From Aquimarina rhabdastrellae (GTDB taxonomy: Bacteria; Bacteroidota; Bacteroidia; Flavobacteriales; Flavobacteriaceae), in contig CANDNT010000003.1 in assembly GCA_947387485.1 (NCBI GenBank), positions 209,816 through 273,815 of the forward strand: DNA of 64,000 nucleotides. Direction: 5' to 3'. The position numbers and the translations under genes are program-made. The notes under the pieces are model-generated. The model was not told the origin of the DNA and did no database searches. It worked only from the letters and a program-made list of their open reading frames with translations. The stretch's first letter is position 1; each line of letters opens with the position of its first letter. Below are positions 1 through 8,200 of the stretch, in pieces.

Positions 1-1
1 A

Positions 2-544
2 GCAGCACACGCTCATGGAGATGAAGGTATGCAACGTGCTGTTATTGGTGGTGTTAAAACTATTGAACACGGAACATTGATGAGCGAAACAACTATGGAT
101 TTGATGAAAAAGCACGACGCTTATCTAGTACCTACAATTACCGCAGGAAAAGAAGTTTCTGAAAAAGCTAAAATTAAAGGGTATTATCCTGAAATCATTG
201 TTCCTAAAGCATTAGAAATTGGTCCTAAAATCCAAAATACCTTTAGTAAAGCATACAAACGCGGAGTTGGTATTGCTTTTGGTACAGATGCTGGTGTATA
301 TGAACATGGTTATAATGCCAAAGAATTTGCTTTTATGGTTGAGGCAGGTATGCCTGCTATAGAAACGATACAAAGTGCAACGGTTACCAACGCAAAAATT
401 CTTAATATGACTGATCAACTCGGACAAATAAAAACTGGGTTTATCGCTGACATTATAGCTGTAAATGATGATCCTACACAAAAAATCAATACGCTAGAAG
501 ATGTAGTTTTTGTTATGAAAGAAGGTAAAGTGTATAAACAATAA
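2..544 (+). CDS. Amidohydrolase family protein (3' part)
   Basis: The open frame enters from the left edge at base 2, so the N-terminal half is outside the window. The visible part begins with an HAHGDEGM stretch, then IEHGT and GTDAG, which are the metal-binding histidine and aspartate motifs of the amidohydrolase superfamily (imidazolonepropionase/prolidase-like branch). It ends with the usual C-terminal turn GQIKTGFIADIIAV, where the chain returns to the small beta-sandwich. Members hydrolyse C-N bonds in cyclic amides or X-Pro dipeptides, and many in this phylum are exported; a signal peptide cannot be checked here. The methionine at base 29 is internal, because conserved metal-site residues lie upstream of it. 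Substrate is unknown. Confidence 0.85.
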   Translation, partial: AAHAHGDEGMQRAVIGGVKTIEHGTLMSETTMDLMKKHDAYLVPTITAGKEVSEKAKIKGYYPEIIVPKALEIGPKIQNTFSKAYKRGVGIAFGTDAGVYEHGYNAKEFAFMVEAGMPAIETIQSATVTNAKILNMTDQLGQIKTGFIADIIAVNDDPTQKINTLEDVVFVMKEGKVYKQ

Positions 545-555
545 TATAAAAGCGG

Positions 556-1317
556 ATGCAAGCTCAAACAATTGACGAAGTCATTTCTTTTTTAAAAACT
601 ATTATTAAAGAAAGTGAAGAAAACAACGATCCTATGGGATACTTTGCTGCTCTTTATTTAAAAGTGACTATCAAAGTTAAAGAAGGTATTGCTCAACAAA
701 ACTTCTTTGATGACAATAAACGAATGGAACAACTAGATGTTATTTTTGCTAATCGTTATCTAGAAGCTTATACTTCTTATAAAAACAATACTTCACTTAG
801 TTCTTGTTGGCTTGTCGCTTTTAAAGCAACTCATAAATTTTGGCCTATTGTATTACAACATCTTTTATTAGGTATGAATGCTCATATCAATTTAGATCTA
901 GGTATTGCAGCTGCTCAAGTAGCTCCAGGAGAAAGTATCGATAATTTACACAATGATTTCAATAAAATCAATACTATCCTTGCTGATTTAGTGGGACAAG
1001 TCGAGCATGAATTATCAACAATTTGGCCTACCTTAAAATGGATTTTAAAACTTTCTAAAAAACTAGACTCATTCCTAATTAATTTTAGTATGGAATTAGC
1101 ACGAGATGGTGCATGGAAATTTGCTACAGAACTTGCCCCATTAAATAGTAATGATCAACATACTTTGATTCTAGATCGCGATAAAAAAGTGACTAAGATT
1201 GCTGATCTTATTATTCATCCAGGATGGATCGCTAGTACCTTATTTAAAATTATACGCTTGGGCGAACGTGGATCTGTTTCTGAAAAGATAAAGATTCTAA
1301 ATTCTCAAATGAAATAA
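556..1317 (+). CDS. DUF5995 family protein
   Basis: A 253-residue protein without signal peptide or membrane segments. The central part contains NAHINLDLGIA followed by a stretch rich in Asp, Asn and His, which I recognise as the hallmark of the DUF5995 family, a mostly alpha-helical group of unknown function. The conserved His and Asp residues could form a metal site, but that is inference. It begins 11 bases after the amidohydrolase stop on the same strand, so the two are probably cotranscribed. A strong stem-loop follows directly. No substrate or partner can be named. Confidence 0.75.
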   Translation: MQAQTIDEVISFLKTIIKESEENNDPMGYFAALYLKVTIKVKEGIAQQNFFDDNKRMEQLDVIFANRYLEAYTSYKNNTSLSSCWLVAFKATHKFWPIVLQHLLLGMNAHINLDLGIAAAQVAPGESIDNLHNDFNKINTILADLVGQVEHELSTIWPTLKWILKLSKKLDSFLINFSMELARDGAWKFATELAPLNSNDQHTLILDRDKKVTKIADLIIHPGWIASTLFKIIRLGERGSVSEKIKILNSQMK

Positions 1318-1321
1318 CAAA

Positions 1322-1349
1322 AAAGCCTAAGTCATTAAACTTAGGCTTT
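1322..1349. terminator. Bidirectional stem-loop terminator
   Basis: An 11-bp perfect stem AAAGCCTAAGT / ACTTAGGCTTT with a 6-base loop lies between the convergent DUF5995 gene and fabD. T-rich sequence follows on the plus side and the complementary A-run lies on the other, so it can serve both genes. Confidence 0.85.
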
Positions 1350-1368
1350 CCTTTTATCTTTCGAAAAA

Positions 1369-2250
1369 TTATAGTGTAGCAGACGCTGTAGTCATACTTC
1401 TATCTATTTTCTTTACTAAACCTTGCAATACTTTACCTGGACCAACCTCTGTAAATGATGTCACACCATCTGTAATCATCTGCTGTACACTTTGTGTCCA
1501 TTTTACTGGTGCTGTTAATTGTAAGATTAAATTCTTTTTAATTTCTTCTGGATCAGTAACTGCTGTAGTTGTCACATTTTGATAGATTGGACAACTAGGT
1601 GTATTGAATGTAGTTGCTTCTATTGCCGCCGCCAATTCTTCTCTTGCTGGTTCCATTAACGGAGAGTGAAAAGCTCCTCCTACTGGTAACATCAAAGCTC
1701 TTCTTGCTCCTTTTTCTTTCATTACTTCGCAAGCTTTCTCAATTGCTTCAACTTCTCCAGAGATTACTAACTGTCCTGGACAATTATAATTTGCAGCTAC
1801 TACAATACCTTCTATTTCTTTACAAGCATTTTCTACTACTTCATCTTCTAAGCCTAAAACTGCTGCCATAGTTGATGCTTGAAGCTCGCACGCTTTTTGC
1901 ATTGCCATTGCTCTTTTGGCAACTAATCTTAATCCATCTTCAAAACTCAATACTCCATTTGCTACCAAAGCAGATAATTCTCCTAGTGAATGTCCCGCTA
2001 CCATATCAGGTTTAAATGAATCCCCTAATACTTTACTTAAAATTACTGAATGTAAGAATATCGCTGGCTGAGTTACTTTTGTTTGTTTTAACTCTTCTGC
2101 TGTCCCTTCAAACATAATCTTTGTAATCTCAAATCCTAAAATTTCATTTGCCTTTTCAAATAACTCTTTGGCAACTTCAGAATTTTCATAAAGATCAAGT
2201 CCCATTCCTGTAAATTGTGCTCCTTGACCTGGAAATATATATGCATTCAT
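1369..2250 (-). CDS. fabD: Malonyl-CoA:ACP transacylase
   Basis: Transfers malonyl from CoA to acyl carrier protein, supplying the extender unit for type II fatty acid synthesis in the cytosol. The 293-residue length is standard. The N-terminal GQGAQFTGMG oxyanion loop, the nucleophile elbow GHSLGE with the active serine near residue 88, and the downstream GGAFHSPLM motif with the catalytic histidine are all present. It lies 65 bases downstream of folA on the same strand; that gap contains a weak 8-bp hairpin (2268-2298). Its 3' end meets the bidirectional terminator at 1322-1349. The start MNAYIFPGQGAQ matches the family. Confidence 0.96.
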   Translation of the reverse strand: MNAYIFPGQGAQFTGMGLDLYENSEVAKELFEKANEILGFEITKIMFEGTAEELKQTKVTQPAIFLHSVILSKVLGDSFKPDMVAGHSLGELSALVANGVLSFEDGLRLVAKRAMAMQKACELQASTMAAVLGLEDEVVENACKEIEGIVVAANYNCPGQLVISGEVEAIEKACEVMKEKGARRALMLPVGGAFHSPLMEPAREELAAAIEATTFNTPSCPIYQNVTTTAVTDPEEIKKNLILQLTAPVKWTQSVQQMITDGVTSFTEVGPGKVLQGLVKKIDRSMTTASATL

Positions 2251-2315
2251 TATTTTCTAAATTTAGAATTGCTGACAAAAATACACATTCTCAGCAATCA
2301 AGCAACTTTTCATTT

Positions 2316-2807
2316 TTATTGCTTCTTTCTCTCATATGTTAAATATGTAAAAGCATATGCATGTCTATCATCTTTTTCATGATATTCTTTCTCAACTATT
2401 TCCCAATCGTTTTCATTAATAATCGGAAAAAAAGCATCTGCTTCAAAATCTCCATGCACACGAGTTAGCTCTATACAATCTGCATATTGCATACCTAATG
2501 TGTATATTTTTCCTCCACCTATTATAAATGGATTCTCATCGTTTTCAACTTTGGCTAAAGCCTCTTCTATTGTATGTACAATAATAACTCCCTCTGCTGT
2601 ATAATTTCTATCTCTAGTAATTACTATATGTACTCGATTAGGTAACAACTTGGGAAATGTTTCAAAAGTTTTACGCCCCATAATAATATGGTGTCCTGTA
2701 GTCAACTGTTTAAATCTCTTAAAATCATCTGGTAAATGCCATACAAGATCATTGTCTTTTCCTAAAGCTTCATTTTCTCCAGCAGCAGCTATCATTGTTA
2801 TTTTCAC
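2316..2807 (-). CDS. folA: Dihydrofolate reductase
   Basis: Reduces dihydrofolate to tetrahydrofolate with NADPH, regenerating the cofactor that thymidylate synthase oxidises. The 163-residue length is typical. Visible motifs are the Met20-loop region NDLVWHLPDD with the acidic active-site residue, HIIMGRKTFE (the cofactor-binding GRKT element) and IIGGGKIY before the final strands. It sits between a 2TM-domain gene and fabD on the minus strand. The thyA gene is in the same window about 4.4 kb away on the same strand, with the egt genes and others between. Confidence 0.96.
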   Translation of the reverse strand: MKITMIAAAGENEALGKDNDLVWHLPDDFKRFKQLTTGHHIIMGRKTFETFPKLLPNRVHIVITRDRNYTAEGVIIVHTIEEALAKVENDENPFIIGGGKIYTLGMQYADCIELTRVHGDFEADAFFPIINENDWEIVEKEYHEKDDRHAYAFTYLTYERKKQ

Positions 2808-2867
2808 TAGTATACTTTTTTTATTCGTTGATTTATTTTTATTCTTCTCTTATATTAAAACTTAAAT

Positions 2868-3293
2868 TTATGCTTCTTCATTTTTATCATAAATGATTGT
2901 TTTGGTAGTATCTAATTGTTGCTGCTGTCTTACTCCTAGTTGTTCCTCCATTTGAGCAATTCTTTTCTTTTGTTTTTCTACTAAACGTTTCATTTGTTTT
3001 GCCTCCCATTCTTTTCCCATAAACTTTTTAAAAAAGATAACATCTATGGTATGGAAGAGCATTAAAAAACTCCAAATCAACACTCCATAAACAAACCAAT
3101 CTATCCCCATTATTTTAGTATCTCCTCCTATTTTTAAAACGAGATTCATGAGAATCATAAAAAAAGAACCTAATAAAAATATAACAAAATGACGGTATAA
3201 TCTTTTCTTTTGCTTGATACGTTGCTGTGCATGCTCAAACATTTCTTTTTGTGTTATATCTATTTCTTGTACTTTTTTCTTTTTAAATAACAT
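2868..3293 (-). CDS. 2TM domain-containing membrane protein
   Basis: A 141-residue protein with a basic amphipathic N-terminus, two hydrophobic helices (about residues 35-55 and 65-85), and a long Lys/Arg/Gln-rich C-terminal coiled coil ending in a poly-Gln run. The helix pair with RLYRHFVIFLLGS and DWFVYGVLIWSF fits the 2TM domain that is common in Bacteroidota, either alone or fused to LytTR and histidine-kinase proteins. Function is unknown; an inner-membrane scaffold or signalling role is a guess. It lies 60 bases upstream of folA on the same strand. Confidence 0.75.
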   Translation of the reverse strand: MLFKKKKVQEIDITQKEMFEHAQQRIKQKKRLYRHFVIFLLGSFFMILMNLVLKIGGDTKIMGIDWFVYGVLIWSFLMLFHTIDVIFFKKFMGKEWEAKQMKRLVEKQKKRIAQMEEQLGVRQQQQLDTTKTIIYDKNEEA

Positions 3294-3392
3294 ATTCTCT
3301 ATATTAGATCATGCTAAGTTAAAGATAATCTTTTTTTGTCTATGAGATATCTTAACATTAGTAGGTTATTATCACTTTTCAATCTTAGTTTT

Positions 3393-4490
3393 ATGGAAAA
3401 CATTCGGAAAGAATTCCCCATACTTTCTCAAAAAACATATTTCAATACAGCTTCTTCTGGCATTGTATTTAATGACTTAGCTAATTTTAGAAAAAAACAT
3501 GATCAAGAATTCATCAATGAAGGAAGTATTTTTAGAGATGATCAGCGATTGTTTTTATCTAATGTTCGTTCTTCTATAGCTCATTTTTTTGATACTACTA
3601 TCAGTCAAGTCACTCTTAATACTAATTGTTCTATAGGTTTTAATATTTTATTTGATGGTCTTTCAAAATCAAATAAAATATTATTAATTGATGATGATTA
3701 TCCTTCTATTAATTTTGCTATTACCAGTAAAGGGTTTAATACTTGTTTTGTCTCTATTGATGCAGAGGTGATTGTAGAAGATGCTATTCTTAGTACAATA
3801 GAAAAAGAACGTCCAGATGTTTTTGTTTTTAGTATTGTGCAATATTTAACGGGTATTGCTCTTGATTTGTCTTTTATAAAAAAAATCAAACAAACGTATC
3901 CTGATTTGCTTTTAATTGCCGATGGTACTCAATTTTGTGGAACACAATCTTTTTCTTTTAAAGATTCTGGAATTGATGTTTTAGGTTGTAGTGGATACAA
4001 ATGGTTATTAGGTGGTTATGGTAATGGTTTTCTATTATTTAAAGAAGGTATATTAGAGCAGTTAACGCCATTATCTTATCGCAACGATTCTTATAAAGAT
4101 AAATACCCTGCTACATATACAGATTTACAAGCTCGCTTTGAACCTGGTCATTTAGATACTTTCAATTTTGGTAGTTTACAACGTTCTTTATCTTTTTTAT
4201 CTACTATAGGAATGGATTTTATTACTGATCAACATGCTTTATTAAAAAACTACCTACAAGCAGAGTTCACAAAACTAGGATTGCTCTCTCCCATAGTTTT
4301 AAAAAGAGAAAATCACGGTTCTATAGTTCATATTAAAGGTGGTCAAGAATTACATCATTACTTAAAAGAACAACAAATAATTACTTCGTTAAAACCCAAT
4401 GGAATTCGAATAAGTATACATTTTTATAATACTACAGAAGATATAGATCGTTTAGTTTTTGCTTTAAAAAACATAAAAGCACTATCATAA
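3393..4490 (+). CDS. Class V PLP-dependent aminotransferase / C-S lyase-like enzyme
   Basis: A 365-residue fold-type I PLP enzyme of the cysteine desulfurase/class V aminotransferase family. FNTASSGIV near the N-terminus, IADGTQFCGT (the PLP-ring aspartate) and SGYKWLLGGYG, with the Schiff-base lysine, are visible. The ATG at 3393 (MENIRKEFPI) is chosen because the frame upstream to 3336 only offers a TTG and non-family residues. It is convergent with egtD and separated by a perfect palindromic terminator. In actinobacterial ergothioneine synthesis the last step is a PLP C-S lyase of this same family (EgtE), so this could fill that role; this is inference from location. Kynureninase-like or isopenicillin epimerase-like activity is an alternative. 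Confidence 0.8.
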   Translation: MENIRKEFPILSQKTYFNTASSGIVFNDLANFRKKHDQEFINEGSIFRDDQRLFLSNVRSSIAHFFDTTISQVTLNTNCSIGFNILFDGLSKSNKILLIDDDYPSINFAITSKGFNTCFVSIDAEVIVEDAILSTIEKERPDVFVFSIVQYLTGIALDLSFIKKIKQTYPDLLLIADGTQFCGTQSFSFKDSGIDVLGCSGYKWLLGGYGNGFLLFKEGILEQLTPLSYRNDSYKDKYPATYTDLQARFEPGHLDTFNFGSLQRSLSFLSTIGMDFITDQHALLKNYLQAEFTKLGLLSPIVLKRENHGSIVHIKGGQELHHYLKEQQIITSLKPNGIRISIHFYNTTEDIDRLVFALKNIKALS

Positions 4491-4506
4491 TTATGATAGT
4501 GCTTTT
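4475..4506. terminator. Perfect palindromic bidirectional terminator
   Basis: A 32-base perfect inverted repeat (each arm AAAAGCACTATCATAA or its complement) overlaps the last codons of the PLP enzyme and lies downstream of egtD. The A/T flanks provide a U-tract in both directions. Confidence 0.85.
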
Positions 4507-4567
4507 ATTTAACACTTAAATTCGGTTTTTCCCTTCGTTCTTTGTTCTTTTTATACTGTAAGCTAAT

Positions 4568-5533
4568 TTACTTACTAAAAATATAGTTTTTATATTGATT
4601 TTCTATATCTGAATATGATTTTAATATCCTTAATCCTGATTGTTCTGACATCCAACGAACAGTTTTTTCATCGTATTTTTGAGAAATCTCTGTATGTATA
4701 GTTTCCCAAGCATCAAAAGTTATATTTAAAGATAATGATTTTATATCAACTTCTTGTTGTTCTAAACTTACAAGGTAACTTTTGGCTGTTCCTGTTTCTG
4801 GGTCGTATGTCTCCCAATGTTTAAATTTATCTAAATCAAAATTCCCTCCTAATTCACTATTAATTCTACTCAATACATTTTTATTGAATGCAGCTGTAAC
4901 TTTACTTTCATCATTATACGCATCTAAGATTTTTTGTGGATTCTTTTTTTGATCCATTCCTATAAATACAAAATCTTGATCATGCATAGCTTCTCGCAAT
5001 TGTTTCAAAAACGTTATAGCTTTAGGATGCAACAAGTTGCCTATATTAGATCCTAATACCATGATAATTTTCTTTCTATTACTCAAGGTATTTAATCGTT
5101 GTAAAACCTCAAAATACTCTCCTCTTTCTCCTTCTATATCCATAGTTGGATATTCTTCATTGAGTTTTGACACTAATCCATCAATTGCATTCTGACTTAT
5201 ATCTATTGGTTTATATGTAAAATCATATTGTTTATCAACCAATTCTTTTAATAAGATTCTCGTTTTTTTACCATCACCTGCTCCTAACTCTATAAGATCA
5301 AAACCTTCTCTTGAAGGATCGAAACTTTTTACAATTTCAACCTTATTATCCTTTAAAATTTGGTGTTCTAATCGAGTAAGGTAATATTCTGGTAGCTCCA
5401 TGATTTTTTGAAAAAGCTCATCTCCTTTTTTATCGTAAAAAAACTTTGATGATATATATTTAGGATAGGATGTTAATCCTTCTAATATTTCTCTTTCAAA
5501 AGTATTATCAACTATTTTCTTTAGTTCTTCCAT
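4568..5533 (-). CDS. egtD: L-histidine N-alpha-methyltransferase (EgtD)
   Basis: Trimethylates the alpha-amino group of histidine with three SAM molecules to form hercynine, the first step of ergothioneine synthesis. The 321-residue length equals the usual EgtD size. The N-terminal YPKYISSKFFYD, the SAM loop IELGAGDGKKTRILL, YKPIDIS and VLGSNIGNL match the EgtD domain layout, and SLSLNITFDAWETIHTEIS matches the C-terminal histidine-binding lid region. It starts 8 bases after the egtB stop, so the pair is an operon transcribed egtB then egtD. The reaction is assigned from family knowledge; the partner EgtB makes it firm. Confidence 0.92.
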   Translation of the reverse strand: MEELKKIVDNTFEREILEGLTSYPKYISSKFFYDKKGDELFQKIMELPEYYLTRLEHQILKDNKVEIVKSFDPSREGFDLIELGAGDGKKTRILLKELVDKQYDFTYKPIDISQNAIDGLVSKLNEEYPTMDIEGERGEYFEVLQRLNTLSNRKKIIMVLGSNIGNLLHPKAITFLKQLREAMHDQDFVFIGMDQKKNPQKILDAYNDESKVTAAFNKNVLSRINSELGGNFDLDKFKHWETYDPETGTAKSYLVSLEQQEVDIKSLSLNITFDAWETIHTEISQKYDEKTVRWMSEQSGLRILKSYSDIENQYKNYIFSK

Positions 5534-5541
5534 ATTCTTTT

Positions 5542-6702
5542 TTAAACTTTAACCAAACGCAATCCTGTGAATTGCCATCTCAATTGTGGATGAAAAAAAT
5601 TACGATATGTAGGTCGTGTATGATTAGATGGTGTTGCTATAGAGCCTCCTCTTAATACTTTTTGGTTAACCATAAACTTTCCATTATATTCTCCTAAAGC
5701 ACCTGGTGCTTTTTTATAATTAGGATATGGTAAGTATGCACTTTCTGTCCATTCCCATCGATCGCCCCATTCAAATTTTTCTTGAGCAATTTCCCATTCA
5801 AATTCTGTAGGTAATCGATTACCTGACCACTCTGCAAAAGCAAATGCTTCAAAATACGAAATATGTGTTACTGGAGCCTGAAGGTTTATTTTCTGTAATC
5901 CAGCCAAGGTATATTGATGCCACTCGTCATCAATCTTATGCCAATATAACGGTGATTCTATTTTATTTTTTTGAATCCAATCCCAAGCTTCTGCATGCCA
6001 CAATAAGGTTTGTTGATACCCCTTATCTTCAATAAAAGCAATATACTCTTTGTTTGAAACTAAGTCTTTTGCTATTTGATAAGAATCCACATATACCTTA
6101 TGTAACCCTAATTCATTATCATAACAAAATCCCTCTTCTCGATGCCCTATTTCATATATCCCTTCTTCCACATTAACATAGTCGTTTGTTTTGCTAATTA
6201 ATTTCGGATTCTCATTAAAAGAAGTTTTATATGCTGGTAGCAAAGGATTATTACCTAAGATATATTTAATATCTGTTAATAAAAGTTCTTGATGCTGTTT
6301 CTCATGGTGGATTCCTATTTCAAGCAATTGAGCAATCTCTTCTGTAGTATTCTTTTGCAAAACTCTCAACACAGCTTCTGTAACATAATGACGATAACGA
6401 TAAATTTCGTCTACAGTCGGTCTAGATAAATTACCTCGATTAGTTCTGATTACTCGTTTTCCTACACTTTCATAATAACTGTTAAATACAAAAGCATATT
6501 CTTCATGAAATCTTTTATAATTCTCATCATATTTTACAAGAATGAATTCTTCAAAAAACCATGTAGTATGCCCTAAGTGCCACTTAGGAGGCGAAACATC
6601 TACTATAGGTTGAACAACATAATCTTCTACAGCTAATGGTTCGCATATTTTTTCTGTCTTTAAGCGGGTTTCCTTAAAAAAGGCTTGTAAATCTATATTC
6701 AT
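5542..6702 (-). CDS. egtB: Ergothioneine biosynthesis sulfoxide synthase (EgtB)
   Basis: Non-haem iron enzyme that joins hercynine to cysteine or gamma-glutamylcysteine with oxygen, giving a sulfoxide. The 386-residue chain has an N-terminal DinB-like half with HLGHTTW near residue 42 and the HHEKQHQE iron motif near 132-139 (HxxxHxE), and a C-terminal formylglycine-generating-enzyme-like half ending in RGGSIATP and FTGLRLV. The ATG at 6702 (MNIDLQAFF) is preferred over the upstream alternative at 6762, whose extra 20 residues do not look like family sequence. It has no fused C-terminal methyltransferase, so it is EgtB rather than OvoA. Which thiol donor it uses cannot be read from sequence. 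Confidence 0.92.
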   Translation of the reverse strand: MNIDLQAFFKETRLKTEKICEPLAVEDYVVQPIVDVSPPKWHLGHTTWFFEEFILVKYDENYKRFHEEYAFVFNSYYESVGKRVIRTNRGNLSRPTVDEIYRYRHYVTEAVLRVLQKNTTEEIAQLLEIGIHHEKQHQELLLTDIKYILGNNPLLPAYKTSFNENPKLISKTNDYVNVEEGIYEIGHREEGFCYDNELGLHKVYVDSYQIAKDLVSNKEYIAFIEDKGYQQTLLWHAEAWDWIQKNKIESPLYWHKIDDEWHQYTLAGLQKINLQAPVTHISYFEAFAFAEWSGNRLPTEFEWEIAQEKFEWGDRWEWTESAYLPYPNYKKAPGALGEYNGKFMVNQKVLRGGSIATPSNHTRPTYRNFFHPQLRWQFTGLRLVKV

Positions 6703-6795
6703 AAAAAAAGTGTATACCAATTTAATGTATACACTCAAATTTAAGCTTTTTGATTTGCTCAACTTTGTGTGTTGAGTTAATCCCTTGTTAAAAGT

Positions 6796-7218
6796 TTATT
6801 GCGGTTTTCTAAACGTAATAGGCGTTATGTATGCCACGGATATCGGTTTTTTACCCCATTTACCTGGTTTCATTTTTGGTATTTTCCTAATAATACGGAT
6901 AGCTTCTCTCTGTAAGTAACGATGCCCGCCTTGAACATCTACAACTTCAACTTTTCCTTTTTGATTAATAATAAACTCAACGGTTACAGTTCCTTCTAGC
7001 TTATCTTCTAATGCTAATTCTGGATATTGAAATGTTCTTATAATATGCAATCGCAATTGGTTATCAAAACAAATCGATGGATCTTGGTTGCTTTTTTCGC
7101 ATTTTGGCCAAATCGGACTTACCCCTTTATCTGTAGCACTTTCTTTTGATAAGACAATACCTTGAGCATGTGTTAATGTTGAAAAACATAAGGTTAAGAT
7201 TAGTAATACTACTCTCAT
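6796..7218 (-). CDS. Short TonB C-terminal domain protein
   Basis: A 140-residue exported protein with a cleavable signal peptide (MRVVLLILTLCFSTLTHAQG). The rest is a TonB C-terminal domain: FQYPELALEDKLEGTVTVEF followed by GGHRYLQREAIRIIRKIPKMKPG, close to the family pattern YP..A.e..i.G.V.V.f....G......V. It lacks the N-terminal membrane anchor and proline-rich spacer of classical TonB, so it is a periplasmic stand-alone domain. Such proteins are common in Bacteroidota; a role in energising a receptor is doubtful without an anchor. It lies between thyA (20 bases upstream) and egtB (93 bases downstream). Confidence 0.85.
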   Translation of the reverse strand: MRVVLLILTLCFSTLTHAQGIVLSKESATDKGVSPIWPKCEKSNQDPSICFDNQLRLHIIRTFQYPELALEDKLEGTVTVEFIINQKGKVEVVDVQGGHRYLQREAIRIIRKIPKMKPGKWGKKPISVAYITPITFRKPQ

Positions 7219-7238
7219 AATAATTCGTTTAATTTGGG

Positions 7239-8063
7239 TTAAACTGCCACATTTCCTTTAATATGAGGATGTGGATCATAGTTCTCTAAAGTGAAATCAT
7301 CAAAAACAAAGCCAAAAATATCTTTCACCTCTGGATTCAATCTCATGATTGGCAATTCTTTAGGGGGTCTCGTTAACTGTAATTCTAATTGCTCAACATG
7401 ATTATTATAAATATGAGCATCTCCCAATGTATGGATAAACTCTCCTGCTTCATACCCACAAACTTGGGCGACCATCATTGTTAATAATGCATAAGAAGCT
7501 ATATTAAATGGCACGCCTAAAAAAATATCTGCACTGCGTTGATACAATTGGCATGACAGTTTATTATTAGCTACATAAAACTGAAAAAAAGCATGACATG
7601 GGGGTAAGGCAGCTTTTCCTTCATTTACATTATCTGAAAATGATCTTGTAGTATCGGGTAATACACTTGGATTCCAAGCAGTAACAAGCATTCTTCTACT
7701 ATCTGGATTCTTTTTTAAGGTCGTAATAACTTCCTTAATTTGATCTATATCTTCGCTATTCCAGTTTCGCCATTGATGACCATATACTGGTCCTAAATCA
7801 CCGTTTTCATCGGCCCATTCATTCCATATACGAACACCATTTTCTTGTAGATACTTAATATTAGTATCTCCTTTTAAAAACCACAATAATTCGTGAATAA
7901 TAGATTTTAAATGAAGTTTTTTAGTAGTCACCAAAGGAAAGCCTTCGCTCAAATCAAATCGCATTTGATATCCAAAGACACTCTTAGTTCCTGTACCTGT
8001 TCGATCTTCTTTTTCGTTTCCGTTTTCTAATACATGCTTTACCAGGTCCAAGTATTGTTTCAT
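7239..8063 (-). CDS. thyA: Thymidylate synthase
   Basis: Converts dUMP to dTMP using methylene-tetrahydrofolate, producing dihydrofolate. The 274-residue protein shows EDRTGTGT for phosphate binding, [12 protein letters not shown], the catalytic cysteine in [12 protein letters not shown] (near residue 156), the second phosphate site [21 protein letters not shown], and the C-terminal [11 protein letters not shown] short insertion, about residues 141-151, precedes the active-site cysteine. It is downstream of the nucleoside transporter on the same strand and upstream of the TonB-domain gene. Confidence 0.97.
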   Translation of the reverse strand: MKQYLDLVKHVLENGNEKEDRTGTGTKSVFGYQMRFDLSEGFPLVTTKKLHLKSIIHELLWFLKGDTNIKYLQENGVRIWNEWADENGDLGPVYGHQWRNWNSEDIDQIKEVITTLKKNPDSRRMLVTAWNPSVLPDTTRSFSDNVNEGKAALPPCHAFFQFYVANNKLSCQLYQRSADIFLGVPFNIASYALLTMMVAQVCGYEAGEFIHTLGDAHIYNNHVEQLELQLTRPPKELPIMRLNPEVKDIFGFVFDDFTLENYDPHPHIKGNVAV

Positions 8064-8200
8064 CCGATAATTTGTGGGGTTTAAAATGTTAACTTAATGC
8101 TAATATACAAAAATATAGCAACCAAAAATTCTTTTAACACTTTACCACCCCTTATCTTAAAAAAACTATCATTTCATCAGAAAAAAGCAATTATTTTTAC

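Noticed and set aside
1614..1871. Leucine-rich 85-codon frame opposite fabD
   Set aside because: It is an antisense shadow of a strongly supported housekeeping gene with no start signal or family features.
2268..2298. 8-bp hairpin between folA and fabD as a terminator
   Set aside because: The stem is short with a 15-base loop and no clear T-run on the minus strand, so it was not called.
5542..6702. OvoA (ovothiol synthase) instead of EgtB
   Set aside because: The protein ends after the FGE-like domain without the C-terminal methyltransferase of OvoA, and egtD is adjacent.
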